Shown: positions 39,959 to 50,383, counted from the first letter of the stretch. The stretch: DNA of 56,356 nt from Hennigella sp045599065 (GCA_045599065.1 JAZRVJ010000007.1:1-56356); one strand, 5' to 3'. Notes: generated from the sequence alone by a model not told the origin. A program made the numbers and translations.

Positions 39959-42278
39959 AGTCTTCTCAAACAAACGGTGTTAACCCGTTTTTTGGATCAG
40001 AAAGTTTTTCTCAATTAAGATCAATATTAGGTTTATCTTTTGTTATTGTCAATAATCATTGTAAAATTGGGTCTCTTGCAAATATTGTTGAATCTAAGAA
40101 GGTAACAGGGAGATAGCCTTCAGACTGTCTCGCATTATATTCCATATAAGTCTTAAAAATAGTGTTTTGGTCATTCCCACCGCCATACACAAATGAACTT
40201 ATGATGACAGGAATAGGAACATCTAAACCACCTTTAACTTGACTAAAGTCAGTTCATGTTGATGGGTCCTCTAAAGTATCACCCTGTAGAGGGTTTCAAA
40301 TTTTAATAGAAGGTGTTTTATAAATATCATCAACACCATATTGTAATTCTCAATCTCTTCCTATTTCTTGCTTATCAGAACCTTTGTAATTTCTAATTGT
40401 ACAACCCATTCCATAAAATTGTAATGGTCCACATAAATAGCGTAATTTAAAATCATCTGGTAAAACTAAATTAGGGTAATCTTGTCCAGTAATAAAATTC
40501 TTTGTTAGTGAAGCTTTTTCCTTATATTGTGTGTCATCCCTATATTTAAATTGCCTTTCGCCAACTGTAATATAGTTAATGATATTACAAAGTTGACTAA
40601 TAGTTAGATAACCATGAACTATTGTATTTTCATAAGTCAACAATTGATAAATGTCGCCTTTAGTAACCCTTTTTTCAGCAGTTCCTTCATTGACAAACTC
40701 ATGAGTTAATGAGTCCATAGTTTGGAATGATATATATGGTGTTGGCAATCTATTAGCACCAGGAAGAAGGTGAAATCCTTTTATTGACGCATAATTAGCC
40801 CAGGCCCCCATTTGCTCAACTAAATAGTTTTTATCAATGTTATCTTTTAACAACCACGGTTTTTCACCTGGATTGTCAAATAAATATTGGCAAGGTCAAA
40901 TATATTCATGACCTAGAGCTTGTCTATGAAGTGCCTCTTCATATTTTATTCCAAGAGTTGTTGCATTACCTACGGGTCTTTTAAATTCAGCATTAATTAC
41001 TTGTCTTTGTGTCTCATAAGCTTCGCACACTTTTCTTACAATACTTCCTGTACTTAGAGTGCTTGCTTTTAGTCTTAAATCTTCTATATCTAGACGTGCT
41101 TGCTCAAGTTCTTCTTCTTTGTATTCACGATTTATTAGAGAAGGAATATGAACTTGCATATTAACTGTCTTAGTTAATTTGCCTTGTGCATCATATTTAA
41201 AGTCAATAGAAGTATCTAAAATTCTTCTTCCTGCAGTTAAAGCTTGGCCAATCCAAATATCTTTATTTAGAACATCGTTGTGTATTACCCCGGCCCCTTC
41301 TTTATGACTGTGACCAGAAATAATTGCATCAACATCAGTTGTTAATTCTTTAGCTAACTTTGCACATGTAGATTCAGGATCTACTATAGTAAATTGTTTT
41401 TGTGCATCTTCAAGAAAATCAGATTCAACATGAGTTAATAAAACGAAAGATTCAATCTTATTATAATCATCGCCTAGTTGTTCTTTTGCTAATTCTTTAG
41501 CATAAAAAACAGATGCAGGATAACTAATAAAACCTAAATCTTTTATAGCGTTTTGATTGCCGTCTTCTCGCGTTGCCTTTGTAGTTAAGCCAATTAAGCA
41601 TATGTCATGTCCACCAAGGTGAATAACCTTATATGGGTCTGCCCATTGAACACGCTTTCTCTTTCATGCAAGGTAATCTATTAATGTGTTTGGATCATCT
41701 AACGACTCATATTGCCATTGAGAATCATCATCGTCTGACTTATCACCATTTACAATATTAGAGGCTATAAAATAATTACCATTGGTATAGTCTGTTCTTG
41801 CTCAATTATCAAATGAGTCGTGTTCTCTTTCTTCATCTTCGGTTTTTCCTGTTAAATATTCTTTGCCCCATTCAAAAGCATGATTTCCAACAGCTGAATA
41901 TCTAATACCCAATGCCTTTAATAGTGGATATAGAGTTTGTGCATGCAAAACTGTAGAAAAACAGTCTCCTGAGTTATTATCCCCAGCAGATAAAAACATG
42001 GTGGCAGGGTTTTTTTGTAAAAATTTCTCATATCAGTCTGCTATTCTTTCAATACCAAAATTATGATATGAAGTAGAAATTTGATAGTTTTGTTCTATTT
42101 CACCAAACGGAACAGCTGCGCCATGGAAATCATTTATACTCAACAAATGTACAGTAGAGTCTCTTTTTGTTGGTTCGTTTTCTCCATTATTGCAACTTGT
42201 ACAGATAACCCCCGTTGAAACAATAGCAGGTGCTAACATTGCTGCTAATAAACTAATTTTTGATGCATTTAACTTCAT
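39957..42278 (-). CDS. 5'-nucleotidase-family surface lipoprotein
   Basis: UshA/5'-nucleotidase enzymes strip phosphate from extracellular nucleotides so that nucleosides can be taken up. The 773-residue protein has a signal peptide with lipobox ICTSC at about residue 28. Metallophosphatase motifs follow: SINDFHGA, SAGDNNSGD, GNHAFEWG, and SGHSHKE, with THVESDF between. The C-terminal half corresponds to the substrate-binding 5'-nucleotidase domain (YENTIVHGYLT region). Many TGA-encoded Trp occur, and the gaps were checked. AGAGGAAAAT precedes the ATG. A long structured leader is described separately. Other phosphoesters are possible substrates. Confidence 0.85.
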
Positions 42279-42298
42279 ATTTTCCTCTTTTAGAATAT

Positions 42299-42376
42299 AA
42301 AAAACGACAGAAACCCCTAGTTTCTGCCTAAAATGGATTCGGTTATCTTAACAAACATAAGTTTCGTCCTGTTTTT
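42299..42376 (-). promoter_or_regulatory. Structured 5' leader with terminator and alternative pairing (candidate riboswitch/attenuator)
   Basis: On the minus strand, 5' to 3', AAAACAGGACGAAAC (42375-42361) can pair with GTTTCTGTCGTTTT (42314-42301), about 13 bp with two small bulges. The 3' part also forms a competing hairpin CAGAAAC-TAGGG-GTTTCTG (42326-42308) followed by TTTTTT, a good terminator. The roughly 46 nt between includes a small hairpin GTTA-AGA-TAAC. The element sits after the rubredoxin terminator and before the nucleotidase ribosome site. I recognise no known riboswitch class. Confidence 0.55.
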
Positions 42377-42397
42377 ATATCTTGTAATAATTATATA

Positions 42398-42424
42398 AAA
42401 AATATCCCAAAGGGATATTTTTAT
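42398..42424 (-). terminator. Terminator of the rubredoxin-like gene
   Basis: Arms AAAAATATCCC and GGGATATTTTT enclose an AAA loop, immediately after the stop at 42421. Confidence 0.8.
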
Positions 42425-42534
42425 TTAACCAATTCAAGTTTGTCACCTTTTGATCTACAAAGTGGGCACACCGGCTCAACTCCGTCTTCTACTTCAAAGA
42501 TTTCGTTACAAACTTTACATTTATATTTTTTCAT
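42421..42534 (-). CDS. Rubredoxin-like / zinc-ribbon mini-protein
   Basis: The 37-residue protein begins MKKYKCKVCNEIFEVEDG and has two CxxC knuckles (CKVC and CPLC), the rubredoxin fold pattern found as the C-terminal domain of rubrerythrin. It lacks the second half of a typical 52-residue rubredoxin. A longer in-frame reading upstream was rejected because it would run antisense through the dCMP deaminase start. A TATAAT lies six bases before the ATG and a terminator lies at the stop, so it is a monocistronic unit. Iron electron transfer or simple zinc binding are both possible. Confidence 0.75.
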   Translation of the reverse strand: MKKYKCKVCNEIFEVEDGVEPVCPLCRSKGDKLELVK

Positions 42535-42540
42535 ATCTTT

Positions 42541-42560
42541 ATTATATATGTATATATAAT
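42541..42560. promoter_or_regulatory. Divergent -10 boxes for the rubredoxin-like gene and dCMP deaminase
   Basis: ATTATA at 42541-42546 is TATAAT on the minus strand, six bases before ATG 42534. TATAAT at 42555-42560 lies eight bases before ATG 42569. The two promoters are back to back. Confidence 0.5.
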
Positions 42561-42568
42561 AAGTCATT

Positions 42569-43051
42569 ATGAAAAAGACTAAACCAAACACTATTATTTC
42601 TTGAGATGAGTTCTTCATGGGGTTAGCTTCCATGGCTGCCTTAAGAAGCAAAGATCCAAGCTCACAAGTTGGAGCTTGCATAGCTGATAAAAATAAAAAG
42701 GTTGTATCCATAGGATACAACGGAATGCCTAGACACTGTCCTGAAGATAAATTAACATGAAATAAACGTGAAGGAACATTAGATTGTAAATATCTATATG
42801 TTTGTCACGCTGAATTTAATGCTATTTTAAATGCAAAAGAACCTTTAGATGGTTGTACTATCTATGTTAATCTGTTCCCTTGTAATGAATGTGCTAAAGC
42901 CATCATTCAAGTTGGAATTAAAGAGGTTGTTTATGCATCAGATAAGTATGCTAACCTTATTTCAACTAAAGCAAGCAAAAAACTTTTAAAACTTGCAGGT
43001 GTTAAAATAAGAAAGTTTACACACAGAACAATTAAGCATATAGTTAAATAA
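42569..43051 (+). CDS. dCMP/cytidine deaminase family protein (ComEB-like)
   Basis: dCMP deaminase makes dUMP for dTMP synthesis. The 160-residue protein has the zinc motifs CHAEFNAIL and PCNECAK. The N-terminus (WDEFFMGLASMAALRSKDPSSQVGA) and GYNGMPRHC are characteristic of ComEB/dCMP deaminases. Two TGA-encoded Trp break the frame. It is monocistronic with a leaderless-type promoter and its own terminator. Confidence 0.93.
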
Positions 43052-43075
43052 AAAAGAGCATAATGCTCTTTTTTT
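43051..43075. terminator. Terminator after the dCMP deaminase gene
   Basis: Arms AAAAAGAGCA and TGCTCTTTTT enclose a TAA loop. The hairpin also faces the end of the small minus-strand gene. Confidence 0.85.
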
Positions 43076-43076
43076 A

Positions 43077-43283
43077 TTAAGCTGTTGGGGTTTCAATTGG
43101 TGTTGCAACTTTTTCAATCTTTTTGCCAAACATTACAAGTAATAAACAAATAATGGCAGCGAGTGAGAAAATCATTCCAATTATGCACATAATCATTCCT
43201 GCAACAAATATACCAATAAATGTTAATAAAAATGTAACACCAATAAATGCAACGGCTAATCAAGTCAATAGTTTCTTATTCAT
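43077..43283 (-). CDS. Small two-TM membrane protein
   Basis: The 68-residue protein begins MNKKLLTW (Trp from TGA). Two hydrophobic segments (about 8-29 and 31-52) are followed by a short tail KKIEKVATPIETPTA. AAGGAG before ATG 43283 supports translation. It lies 17 bases after the stop of the membrane glycosyltransferase on the same strand and is probably co-transcribed. No family is recognised. Confidence 0.65.
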
Positions 43284-43300
43284 AATTTACTCCTTTATCA

Positions 43301-45124
43301 TTATATTTTTTGTTTGTCAATAAAATCATAATATTCTTGAAGATAAGCATATCTAAAATCGTACTCTCAAAAATTATATTTATTTTCTTTTCCTGTATAT
43401 CCGGTTTTTGTTTTAATAGATCCTATAAATACGCAACATATATAAACAATCGATGGAAGAGAAATAAAAATAAAGATATTAAATCAAATAATAAATTTCT
43501 GTAGTTGATTTTCGTTTAATGTAAATGTTAATGTTAGACAAAGGGCCAAACCAAATAAAATTATTAAGCAATCAAACAAAATCATTTTCATTTTTTGTTT
43601 AAATGTTATTTTGTTAATCGTTTTTGTCGTAATTGCTCCTGATGACCATTTTTTAGTTGCCATGTCAAATAAAGTTATAAATACTTTTTTATATAGAGTG
43701 GAATAAATGAAGATGGTAAAATAAATTGCGAATCATATAAAATGTCTCATAAAAGTTTTTGATGACTTTTTAGCTAATACTATAAGAAAAATACCTACAA
43801 CAACAATTAAATACAAAATTAAGCAAACGATCGCTGTGAAGTTTATATAGAAAAAGTTTAGACTCGCAATCAAAATGGTGAAAACTAATGAAGCAAAAAA
43901 TGTCACAGGCAAAAGAATTAAATTAGAAAATTCAGTTAAGTGGATAAATGTATTTGCTTCATCATTTAAAAATTTTGAGAACGATAATTTTGCTTGCTTA
44001 TATGTAAACACATCACCACCAGTTCATTTAAGCCATTGGTTTTTTAGTGATCTCATGTCATATGGACACATTTTCGCAGAAAAATCAAATGGGTTTAAAA
44101 AATTGTTGTATCCTTTGTTTGCCAACCAAAAGCCTCTTGTTTTATCGCATGATGGACATTCAATGTCTTTTAAAGGAATTTGTTTTAAAGTTTCGGTTCT
44201 ATAAAGAGCACATCAACCATTTAATTGGATTGGTCCACCATTAACCATTGTTATACCACCAACTAATGAGGCACACGATTCTGCTATTTGCGTATTTTGT
44301 GAAATCATATATGAGAGGAATAAGGGAGGGCCATAGAATCCTCCATTGCAAATTAATCCACCATCTCTTGAGTGGTCATATAATGGTGTTTCAAAAAATG
44401 CTAAAGAATTCTCAACAAATGTTGGGGTAACAATTGCGCTTGAGTCATTTTCAAAAATGTAGTCGTAATTTTTGCCATGTTTTTCAAGAAAATAAAATAA
44501 ATTACCGATTTTTGTAGGGTGGGCTTTCTTGTGGTTTACATCCCTGTGGCAAGCATAAAACCCATGTTTTTTACAAAAATTATCTATAGATTCTATAGTC
44601 TCTGGATTATTAGAATCATCAGAAATTCATACATCCATATTTTCATATGTTTGTTGTGCGGTTTGTAGAATAGTATTAAAAGATATGTCATTGCAAGTGC
44701 AAACAACCATAGCAACTTTTGCATTTATCTTCATATTTTTACAACTAGAAACAATTTTAGTACATGAATTCAAATATTGTCTATTTCATTCTTTATAATT
44801 TAATGCTAAAAATAAGTATCTGATAAAAACAGCAGCAGATGGAGTAAATAACAAAATCAGTAAGATGGTTATACCTAGATAAATCCCGCCTATAGTTTTA
44901 CTTGCTACTGATGAACTTAAAATTACTTCTTTATAAAAGGCAACAAAGAAACTTTGATCATTGTGACCAAACCATTTTGTATGAAACATAAAATCGGGTA
45001 TAAACCCAATTATGCAAACCAAAGATGAAATTAGTAAAAAACTAATTAGCACCGCTAATCATATTCTTGTCTTACATATAGGAAAATTAAAAGATGTTTT
45101 ATTCTTATTATTAAACATTTTCAT
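43301..45124 (-). CDS. Membrane-bound family 2 glycosyltransferase
   Basis: The 607-residue protein has two N-terminal TM segments, a cytosolic GT-A catalytic region of about 250 residues, then four or more C-terminal TM segments. The catalytic part shows VAMVVCTCND, WISDDSNNPETI (nucleotide-sugar Asp), YIFENDSSAIV (DxD-like) and LNGWCALYRTETL. The layout resembles cellulose/hyaluronan-synthase-like or glycolipid-forming enzymes. It may make surface polysaccharide or membrane glycolipid. Many Trp are TGA-encoded and all gaps were checked for stops. It is followed by the small membrane protein. Confidence 0.78.
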
Positions 45125-45142
45125 AATTATAACATTAAAAAT

Positions 45143-45168
45143 AAAAAAGAAGCTTTGCTTCTTTTTTT
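45143..45168 (-). terminator. Terminator after the tRNA pair
   Basis: Arms AAAAAAGAAGC and GCTTCTTTTTT enclose a TTT loop. On the minus strand it ends the ymdB-tRNA transcript. Confidence 0.75.
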
Positions 45169-45173
45169 CTTAT

Positions 45174-45247
45174 TGGCAGGGATTGAAGGAATTGAACCCT
45201 CATCAAAAGTTTTGGAGACTCCTATTCTACCATTGAACTAAATCCCT
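45174..45247 (-). tRNA. trnW: tRNA-Trp (CCA anticodon)
   Basis: A 74-base cloverleaf can be drawn: acceptor AGGGATT / AATCCCT, D-stem GTTC...GAAT, anticodon stem GGAGT / ACTTT, loop CTCCAAA giving anticodon CCA, T-stem GAGGG / CCTTC with TTCAATT loop, discriminator G and an encoded CCA end. The G73 discriminator fits tRNA-Trp. It reads UGG; the abundant UGA codons need a second tRNA (UCA anticodon) elsewhere. It is separated from the next tRNA by one base. Confidence 0.9.
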
Positions 45248-45248
45248 A

Positions 45249-45324
45249 TGGTTACCCGTATGGGATTTAAACCCATGATCTTCACATTGAGAGTGTGACG
45301 TGTTAATCGCTCCACTAACGGGCA
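45249..45324 (-). tRNA. tRNA with CUC anticodon (Glu)
   Basis: This is a 76-base cloverleaf with acceptor TGCCCGT / ACGGGTA (one G-T pair), D-stem GTG / CAC, anticodon stem TCACA / TGTGA, loop CTCTCAA with anticodon CTC, T-stem ATGGG / CCCAT and encoded CCA. CUC reads GAG (Glu). A pyrimidine at position 1 and a CUC anticodon are unusual for a mycoplasma, where a single UUC tRNA-Glu normally serves both codons. Folding is clear; identity is inferred from the anticodon only. Confidence 0.8.
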
Positions 45325-45333
45325 ATAATAAAC

Positions 45334-46128
45334 CTAATTGTTATTTATATTGTATCTATAAATTTTCTTAGGTTTGTTTGTTTTGTTATCAAACTCGACA
45401 ATTATAGAGTTGAATTGGTATGCACCTTTACCTGGTTCTAGATGAAATCTTGGTCTATTTCCTTTAAACATCTCAACTATTTCATCTGGTTTCGCGCCAA
45501 TAATTGATTCTTTTGCACCACACATACCTGAATCTGTAATGAAAGCTGTGTTTTTATAAATTTGTTCGTCTGCTGTTTGAACATGAGTATGAGTCCCAAC
45601 AATCAAATCAACTTTTCCTGCAAAAGCATATAAAAATGCTTTCTTTTCAGACGTTGTTTCAGCGTGTAAATCAACAATATGAATATCACACTTAGGACAC
45701 ATATTTAATATTTCTTCCATAGCAACGAATGGATTTGTAACATCTGCATTTTTAGTATTGCATTGTTGAGATAACAAGTTGGTAACTTGAATCCTTTTTT
45801 TACCCAATTCACAAATGATGGTACCAACACCATACTTAGCTTCTTTTGTACCTTTTTTAATGTTGTATGGTCTGATGATTTGTGGTTCTTTTGCTAAAGA
45901 ATAAAATTCAGGGATATCTCATGTGTGATTACCCATGGTAATCAAATCTACTCCTGCTTTTATAAGATCATCATAATTAGATTTAGTTAGGCTTCTGCCA
46001 TGACTTGCATTTTCTGCATTGGCTATTACTAAATCAATTTTTTCTGCTTTTCTTATTTTTGCTACATTTTCAATGACAGCTCTTCTGCCAACTCTAGCAA
46101 AAATATCTCCTATAAATAATACTTTCAT
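45334..46128 (-). CDS. ymdB: YmdB-family metallophosphoesterase
   Basis: YmdB-type enzymes are binuclear-metal phosphodiesterases that hydrolyse cyclic nucleotides and affect RNA turnover in Bacillus. The 264-residue protein has all the metal ligand motifs: GDIFARVGR, NAENASHG, MGNHTWD (Trp from TGA), DLHAETTSEK and GTHTHVQTAD. A -10 box lies at 46138-46143, with AGGAAAG before the ATG. It lies 20 bases downstream of pcrA and could also be read from there. Two tRNAs follow. Confidence 0.92.
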
Positions 46129-46137
46129 ATCTTTCCT

Positions 46138-46143
46138 ATTATA
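46138..46143 (-). promoter_or_regulatory. -10 box for ymdB
   Basis: TATAAT on the minus strand lies nine bases before ATG 46128, just beyond the pcrA stop. Confidence 0.4.
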
Positions 46144-46148
46144 TATTA

Positions 46149-48347
46149 TTAACTCACTACTCTCTTTAGAGCGTTGTGAGTCCCCACTATAGTCTTTTTA
46201 CCATATGGTCTTTTAAATACTATATCTAGTAAATCACCATTGATAGCTACAACAACTCCAGAACCAAAAGTTGTGTGTACAACCACATCTCCAACCTTAA
46301 ATTTGTATGTGTTTGTGTAAACTTTATCTAAATCAATTTTCGGTTCGAATGGTTCGACCTGTACACTTGAATCATACCATTCCATGTCTTTATCAGATAC
46401 ACTTGTTGTTTGCCTTATAGCATCTTTATAGTGTTTAATTTCTTTTAAGAATCTGGAAGGCGCAAAACTTCTATATCTTGAATAAGATCATGAATGGTCA
46501 TCAGTGCAAGTTATAACTAAGTTATTAACTGCTCTTGTCATGGCTACATAAGCAATTCTTCTTTCTTCTTCTAAACCGTGTTGATCAACTATGGCATTAG
46601 GACTAGGGATAACACCTTCATTAAAGTTAAAGATGAAAACCGTATCATACTCTTTTCCTTTAGCCATGTGTACTGTCATTAAATGAACAGAAGGGGTATC
46701 TATCCTTCTTGTCTTTTCTGCTGAAGTATATAAACTAATCTCATTTAAGTAATCAATAATTGTTCCGTTTGGATTCTTATCTACAAATTCATTGATAGCT
46801 CTATTCAATTCTTCTATATTGTCTTTTCTGTCTTCAACTTCTGTTTCTGTTTCTTCAAGATATTGAATATATTTAAGCTCTTCCAACAAAGTTGGAATTG
46901 CTTTTCTAAAACCAGCTTCCTCTACTTTTTTCTTTAGGTCATTTATAAATTCCACAAAATGCCTTATCTTGTTTTTTGCGCCATCAGAAATAGTATCAAC
47001 CTCTTCTATTTGATATAAAGCACTAACAAAAGTCATGTTGTTTTTAAATGCTCAAGCAGAAACATTATTAACTGTGTCAATTCCTATTGCTCTTCTTGGT
47101 ACATTGATAATACGCATGGCAGCAATATCATCAGGAGCAAAGATCATTTTTAAATAACTAACTAGATCCTTGATTTCTTTCCTTTGATAGAAATTTACTG
47201 AACCAAAAACAATGTATGGTATTTGATTAACCATCAATTTTTCTTCAATTAATTTAGAACAATAGTTTGCTCTATATAGAATTAATATTTGGTCATATGA
47301 CTTACCATACTTCTTAACAAAACTATTAATTGTTCTACAAATAAAATTAGCTTCATCATCTCTATATGAGCCAACATAAACGTTAACTTCAGATTCAATG
47401 CTATTCATTGGTACTAAAGTATTCTCAAAGTTGTTTCTATTGTTTGTAATTAGGTTGTTAGCTGCTTTTAAAATATCAGCAGTTGAACGGTAGTTCAAAT
47501 CCAACTTAATTACTTTCGTTCCTTTGAAATATCCAAAATAATCGTCAAAGATTTCTGGATATGCTCCTCTTCATGTATAAATTGTTTGATTTGGATCACC
47601 AACAGCAAACACATTGTTTTGCTCATTAGCTAAAAATTTAATGATTTCAAATTGTTTTAGGTTTGTGTCTTGGAATTCGTCTATTAATAAATAATCGAAT
47701 CTATCTCTTCATTTAAGTCTCACGTCTTCATGTTCTTTAAATAATTTGTGAACCATATTGATAAGATCGGAAAAATCTAATTGGTTACCAGCTTTTAATC
47801 TTTTTTGATAAATGTCAAAAATAATCTTAGCAGCCTCAACATCATATTGGTCTGGAACCTCAAATAATCTAACTAATTCATAAACACTGTGCTCACTAAA
47901 ATCAATATCATCTAATTTAATTTCTCCAATAATAGAAACAAACTTTTTAGCTTTTACTTTTGTATTAAGCTTATTATCTTTGATAATAGTCTTAACCAAG
48001 GTTTCTTGATCATCGTCATCAATGATAGAAAAACTTTTTTGTCAACCTAATTTATCTATATCTTCTTTTAAAATACTTAAGCAGGTTGAGTGATATGTTT
48101 TAATTCATTTAGCATTTGAATGAGGAATAATCTTATTAATTCTTTCTCTCATTTCCTCTGCTGCTTTATTAGTAAAAGTAAAAGCTAAAATTCTGTTTGG
48201 GTCGATTCCCATCTCAGAAATTAAATAGGCTATTCTTTTAGTTAAAACAGTAGTTTTGCCTGTTCCTGCACCAGCAATAACTAAGGTTGGTCCTTGAGTA
48301 GAAGTTACAGCTTCTAGCTGATTTTTATTTAAACCAGATAAATCCAT
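46149..48347 (-). CDS. pcrA: UvrD/PcrA-type DNA helicase
   Basis: This superfamily 1 helicase acts in repair and removal of RecA or stalled polymerases. The protein has 732 residues. Its motifs in order are Q-motif LNKNQLEAVTS, Walker A GAGTGKTT, motif Ia TFTNKAAEEMRERI, LIDEFQDTN (motif II), LDLNYRST (motif IV region), and HMAKGKEYDTVF with RRIAYVAMTRA (motifs V/VI). The C-terminal KVGDVVVHTTFGSGVVVAI is the Tudor-like RNA-polymerase-interaction domain of PcrA. Several TGA codons are read as Trp. It lies between the RDD-like gene (three bases upstream) and ymdB. Confidence 0.95.
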
Positions 48348-48350
48348 AAT

Positions 48351-49109
48351 CTACTCCAAGTTGTCTACTTCATCAAAACTTCCAGAGTTTATTTCTCCTG
48401 GAATACCATAATTAATTCTCTTAGTTTTTCTCTTTTTAGCATTTGCTTGTTTGTCTAAACCAGTCATTGGACTTAAATAAACAACTAAAACATTACTAAA
48501 CTTATCGTGGAAGGCCGGTCTTTTGTTTTTTACACAAACACCTATAATAACAACAACCAAAACTGTTATGCTTGCATAGTAAAAGCAAGCAAAAGTTACG
48601 CCACCATAATAGCAAGCTCAATTAATTATGTCTGCTTTTCTGTCCATCATTACACCATAAAGCAAGTTAATAGCTTCTTGCCCTTTTAAAAAGCTTAATG
48701 TGATACCTAAAATAAAACTGATTAAACACATTATTTCTCAAATTAAAAGTTCGTGTTTAAACATGTTTAAAAAGAAATTGCTTAATGGTAAAACATTAAC
48801 ATATTTCATTCTTAATAGTTTCATTGCTAATGTTCAACCGGTAAATTTAGGTAGCATAAGTAACAAACCATTAAAAACAATTAACATAATAATTACAAAT
48901 ATTGCATATCTTCACGGTTGAGCTGGTTGCAATTTGTGTCAATCAAAGCCAGGTTCTGTAGCAAATACAGCTAAACCAATAGCAAAAACAATAATGCTAA
49001 CAAATAAAATATCTAATATCTTGCATCCAATTCTTCTAGCGGCAGATGCAAGGGGATATCTTATCATTTCTGTTGGTTTTGCTTTTTCTATTTTACTTGT
49101 TAAGGCCAT
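48351..49109 (-). CDS. RDD-like integral membrane protein
   Basis: The 252-residue protein has a short N-terminal tail, then RRIGCKILDILFVSIIVFAIG, which resembles the first helix of RDD-family proteins (Arg and Asp near the membrane). About four to five TM segments follow. The C-terminal 70 residues are polar and basic (KQANAKKRKTKR). Its start overlaps the upstream glycosyltransferase by 17 bases and its stop is three bases from pcrA. Function is unknown; some RDD proteins move ions. Confidence 0.65.
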
Positions 49110-50091
49110 TTGCTCTTATTTTAAATTCTTTGGAATTAAATGTTTTTACAACATGTATCAATTTAGGTTTAAAATCTCTTAAATAGTCTAAATAATCTTT
49201 GTCATTTTTGTTTTCTTTAGATCAAATTCATTTGTTCTTTTGCCATTTAGGGAAGTTTTTCTTTAGAAAATCCTCTATTTGATTTAGAAGTCTCTTTAGA
49301 GTTAAGAATCTACCTGAATTCATTTCGTAGTATGTATACACAAAGTTTCTTGCTAAGCCGATCAAAACCATGTACTCAACTTCGTCCTTGTGATCACTAA
49401 ATGGTTTTTGGTTCATTAGTTTTACTATTTCTTCGCATTCCTCAAATAAATCCATTACATTAAATTGATATGTTTTCTTTCTTGAACCAAAACATATTTG
49501 TCTTCCAATAGAATACCACCTTGGATTAGCTTTAAATAGTGAAATATAGAAATAAACTGGGTAGTGTTTAAAATTTGGTTGAGATATTTGATTCTTAATT
49601 AAATATTCTTTACTAATAACTTTGTTATCAAAGAAAATTAAAGGTCTGATACAAAAATCATCAGACATTGTCTTCACTTCAACAAATTCATCTTTAATGT
49701 AGTAGTTAGGAACACCATAGAAACTAACTACATCAGCATCTGAATGTTTGGTAACGAATTGATTAATTGTAGAAACAAAATCTGGCATTAAAATTACATT
49801 TGAATCAAATGAATAAACATATTTAGTTTGTAATCTAGGTAAACAATAATTAAAGTTGTAGCTATCACCTAAGTTTTCTGATAGAACGATGTGTTTAACA
49901 TCGTTTACATCAGAGAAATCAAATTTAGAAAACGTTTCTTTATCAAGAGCAGAAACACCACTCAATACAAAAATTAGATTAAAATTCTTATCCGTTTGTT
50001 TAAGAATTGAATCTAACGCCTTTTGCAAGGCACCATTTCTCTTATTTATAGAAAAAATAAGAGTTAAATTAGCTTTTGTATTTTTGCTCAT
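49093..50091 (-). CDS. Family 2-like glycosyltransferase, cytosolic
   Basis: The 332-residue protein has no TM segments. The N-terminal TLIFSINKRNGALQKALDSILKQTDKNFNLIFV matches the GT-A nucleotide-binding start of family 2 enzymes. ENLGDSYNFNYCL and the acidic YSFDSNVILMPDFV stand where the DxD site is expected. The second half is not typical. It could be a lipid-directed glycosyltransferase. It overlaps the upstream hypothetical gene by 23 bases and the RDD-like gene by 17. Confidence 0.7.
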
Positions 50092-50383
50092 CTGGTATCT
50101 CGTCTTTCTTTTCTTCTTTTTTCTCTTTTGCTTTTTTAGCATTATCAAAAAGATCTTTTAATTCTTCTAAACCACCTAATCCATTTAGTAATTCTGATGG
50201 ATCAAGATCTTTTAAAGCATCTAATGACGGTCCCTTAACAAAAGTGGTAATAACTTCTTTTGCAAAGTCATCAATGTTTAGGGCTTTTGAAGGCATAAAT
50301 TTAGAATTTTTAGCTGCTTCAAATGATTTAGCTAAAGCATCATACTCTTCTTGAGTTAATTCAATTGTTATCTTCTTGTTCAT
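50069..50383 (-). CDS. Small acidic/basic hypothetical protein
   Basis: The 104-residue protein begins MNKKITIELTQEEYDALAKSF, a strand plus helix that could be part of a ribbon-helix-helix fold, followed by FAKEVITTFVKG. The last 30 residues are mostly Lys, Glu and Asp (KKAKEKKEEKKDE) and probably disordered or coiled. It is the first gene of the group leading to the glycosyltransferase, RDD-like protein and pcrA, and is divergent from serS. I do not recognise a family. Confidence 0.65.
   Translation of the reverse strand: MNKKITIELTQEEYDALAKSFEAAKNSKFMPSKALNIDDFAKEVITTFVKGPSLDALKDLDPSELLNGLGGLEELKDLFDNAKKAKEKKEEKKDEIPDEQKYKS

Noticed and set aside
42299..42376. Assignment of the nucleotidase leader to the purine or preQ1 riboswitch class
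   Set aside because: The conserved core sequences of these aptamers are not visible; only the attenuator logic is supported.
42421..42720. A 99-residue form of the rubredoxin-like protein
   Set aside because: The extra N-terminus is antisense to the conserved start of dCMP deaminase and has no family similarity; ATG 42534 has its own promoter.
43875..44430. Plus-strand ORFs at 43875-44204, 44047-44244 and 44248-44430
   Set aside because: They lie antisense to the glycosyltransferase, whose frame is open through the whole region with GT-A motifs.
45174..45247. tRNA-Gly (TCC) reading of the first tRNA
   Set aside because: Shifting the anticodon stem to GGAGT/ACTTT gives a proper seven-base loop with U33 and anticodon CCA; the G73 discriminator also fits Trp.
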